Source: Trichosphaerium sp. ATCC 40318
Taxonomy: Eukaryota > Discosea > Flabellinia > Trichosidae
Assembly (NCBI GenBank): GCA_038496445.1
Contig: JALMLS010000309.1
Span: forward strand, 62,001-126,000
DNA: 64,000 nt
Direction: 5' to 3'
Shown: positions 61,959 through 64,000 of the stretch, piece after piece
How the letters are laid out: each line of letters opens with the position of its first letter
How positions within the stretch are numbered: position 1 is the first letter of the stretch
Made by a program: the position numbers and the translations under genes
Notes under the pieces: model-generated
What the model was told of the DNA's origin: nothing
Seen by the model: only the letters and a program-made list of their open reading frames with translations
Database searches by the model: none

Positions 61959-63931
61959 TTATTTGTTTGTTTTCACATCAGGCTCAGGTTTTATTGTTTT
62001 TTGAGTTTTTAATCTAGCTTTAATGTATTCTGCTAGTTCATTTCTATTTACTTTATCTTGTGTTGACGCCTCAAGATCTTTTACCATTACAAATCCTTCT
62101 TTAAGTTCTGTTTCACCAGCAATTACAGCAAGTGGAATATTATTATCATTACAATAATTCATCTGTCGTCTCACTTTTGGGTTTACCTTATAGTCAAACT
62201 CTGCATTTATACCAGAAGACCACAATTCATTACATATTCTTAACCTATCTTCAGGAGGAATCTTGACACCAACCTACAATGAGACTAAGTTAACAACAAA
62301 AAAACTGTCAAGCCACAAAAAAATTGGTTGCAGCTCAATAACTCTTTCTTTGGGAGGGTATCACTTACAACCATAACATCTGTATCACTTTCTCTAGTTT
62401 CTTCAGCATTTAAGGAATCTTTTTTATGCTGTAGGATACGTTCAACACCAATACAAAAACCAACAGCTGGCATATTTCTATCACAAAACTTCGTGATCAA
62501 ATCATCATATCTTCCACCACCAGCAATAGAACCAACAGCAGCATTACTGGCTACAGCTTCAAAAACAACACCAGTATAATAATCAAGACCACGTGCCAAG
62601 CTCAAGTCAAACGACACCTAGGTGAGCGTTTAACGCTGATAGAAAAAGTAAGATAATACCTTATCCAAACAAGAAAGTGCATCAAGGTATTTGAAAAGCA
62701 CTTCAAGCTCATCCAATGCTTTCTTCGCTCTTTCATTTTCACTTATTTCGTTATCTTCCCTCAGCCTTTTCAATAGCTCCATTGGTTCACCTTATACGAG
62801 TTACACAAGGGAAAAAAAAACAAAACAAAAGTTACCTTTGAAGTCCATGTATTCTCCAATACTATCTGCAATCTCTGCTGTTAAACCCTTTGTCAGCATC
62901 TCATCACGCACTGCACTCCATCCCTTTGAGTCGATTTTATCCACAGCAGAGCAAATACTACGAAACTTATCTTCTGCTACACCACATATCTCAAACATTC
63001 CATCGAGCAATGCTCTGTGTGATACTTTAATTGTAAAGTCTCCAATATCAACTTCTGAAAGTATTTCAGCACAAAGCTTGATACAATCTGCATCAGGTAA
63101 CATTGGAGATGCTTCCTCTCCAGCAATATCATAATCCTATATCACGTGATTAGTCATCCTGGAAAAAAGGGCGTGGAAACCATTTTTCTGTGACAGGAAG
63201 AAAATGTTAATGTAAAACTTGTCAACTGCTCATCGTTTTGGATGACAAAATGTGTGAGCCAAGTCTTGAGGAAGTTGAATTGCATATATGCGACTAATAG
63301 TGTATACACAATACGTACACACTGATAAAACTCTCTATAGCGACCTTTTGTAATTTGAGGGCCTTCACGACGCCAAACTTTAGCGATTTGATATCTCTTT
63401 ATCTTTCTGATCAAATGAGTTGCACAATAGCGTGCCAAAGGTACAGTAAGATCATAACGTAGTGCCACACGCTCAGTTTCCTGTTGAGCAAGCTCAAATA
63501 TTTCTTTTTTGGAGTCCTCACCGTACTTCTCTGAAAGAAACTTAATCAGTGAATTGCCATGACATTTGTGACATTACATGTCATTGTTAACGGCCCAAGC
63601 GTACCTGTTAATGTACTCTGAAGTTCATATATAGGTGTATCAATAGTTCTAGCACCGTGGCGTCTAAAACAACGCCTTATAACGTCAAATGTTTTTTCTC
63701 GTATCAGCATGTCTGCAGGCGCTGTAGGAGGATCATAATTAGTTTAAATGATGCTTTAAGATCCATTTATGGCGTTTATTAAGCGTACAGAAGTCTCTGG
63801 TTCCTGTAGGCAGTTTTGGTTTTCTTGTTTTTTGTTTGTTTTTTTTTTGGTGCTCCGCTATTGAAACAAATGAGTTGAAGCGATTTGAAATAAAATTAAG
63901 CGTTTCTGTTGATGTATACTTTACACTTCAT
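61959..63931 (-). CDS. HARS: Histidyl-tRNA synthetase
   Basis: A short first exon (ATG 63931, MK) is spliced (GTAAAG...AATAG) to [20 protein letters not shown] then RDF, and on to [20 protein letters not shown]. Class II motif 1 region: [18 protein letters not shown]. Motif 2: [41 protein letters not shown]. Catalytic His[17 protein letters not shown] and His[14 protein letters not shown]. Motif 3: [13 protein letters not shown]. The anticodon-binding domain includes [20 protein letters not shown] and [14 protein letters not shown], ending PEPDVKTNK. It ligates histidine to tRNA-His. No WHEP domain is present. A four-codon upstream ORF (ATG AAA CAA TGA) overlaps the start in ATGA fashion. One intron ends CACGTGATATAG just before the exon at 63134. 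Confidence 0.93.
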
Positions 63932-64000
63932 TGTTTCATGTCAATTAACGCGTAAAAATCATATTTAAACGTAAATTAATCATTTTAAGCTATTAATAAG

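Overview
This is a gene-dense, AT-rich stretch of nuclear DNA from a eukaryote, probably unicellular. Almost every gene is split by short introns (mostly 40-110 nt). Donors are often GTACGT or GTACG and acceptors end in AG. Translations use standard stops (TAA, TAG, TGA). The gene set is eukaryotic: PRP16, SSRP1/Pob3, a KDM1 demethylase, ribosomal protein S30, HisRS, a delta-12 desaturase, gamma-glutamyl hydrolase and CUE/Smr, ENT, WWE and calponin-homology proteins. I cannot place the lineage. The animal/amoeba-like nuclear domains together with a FAD2-type desaturase suggest a free-living protist, possibly related to opisthokonts or amoebozoans; this is inference. I saw no tRNA, rRNA, CRISPR or classical transposase.

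Layout. 0-8 kb: two tandem prolyl-4-hydroxylase-like genes (the first cut by the window edge), an ENT-domain nuclear protein, an NHL-repeat membrane protein and F-box/LRR gene A. 8-17 kb: a beta-helix type I membrane protein, a secreted amidohydrolase, a CUE/DUF1771/Smr protein and another type I membrane protein. 17-22 kb: a large LRR-WWE-CH-CH protein and F-box/LRR gene B, an inverted duplicate of A. 22-31 kb: PRP16 and SSRP1, divergent from a short shared promoter. 31-38 kb: a large imperfect palindrome, two 2.2-kb arms each carrying a four-TM gene, around a spacer with an F-box gene and F-box/LRR debris; F-box/LRR gene C lies at its outer edge. 38-46 kb: delta-12 desaturase and a KDM1 demethylase carrying a C-terminal SRI domain. 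46-54 kb: a long F-box/coiled-coil gene, F-box/LRR genes D and E and a quiet 1.4-kb gap. 54-64 kb: a mucin-like surface protein, an acidic protein built on EEY repeats, RPS30, gamma-glutamyl hydrolase, an F-box/Arf-like GTPase fusion and HisRS.

Themes. (1) At least eight F-box genes lie in 64 kb, five with a GVHTI-type LRR, plus several gene relics. The LRR genes sit at the edges of inverted duplications, so they are probably both expanding substrate receptors and recombination substrates. (2) Several domain combinations look new to me: LRR-WWE-CH-CH, KDM1-SRI and F-box-ARL. (3) The palindromic hexamer CACGTG is several-fold over-represented and concentrates in introns and intergenic DNA. Gene models were spliced by eye from reading frame and GT/AG sites. 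Start codons and some internal exons are uncertain where stated.
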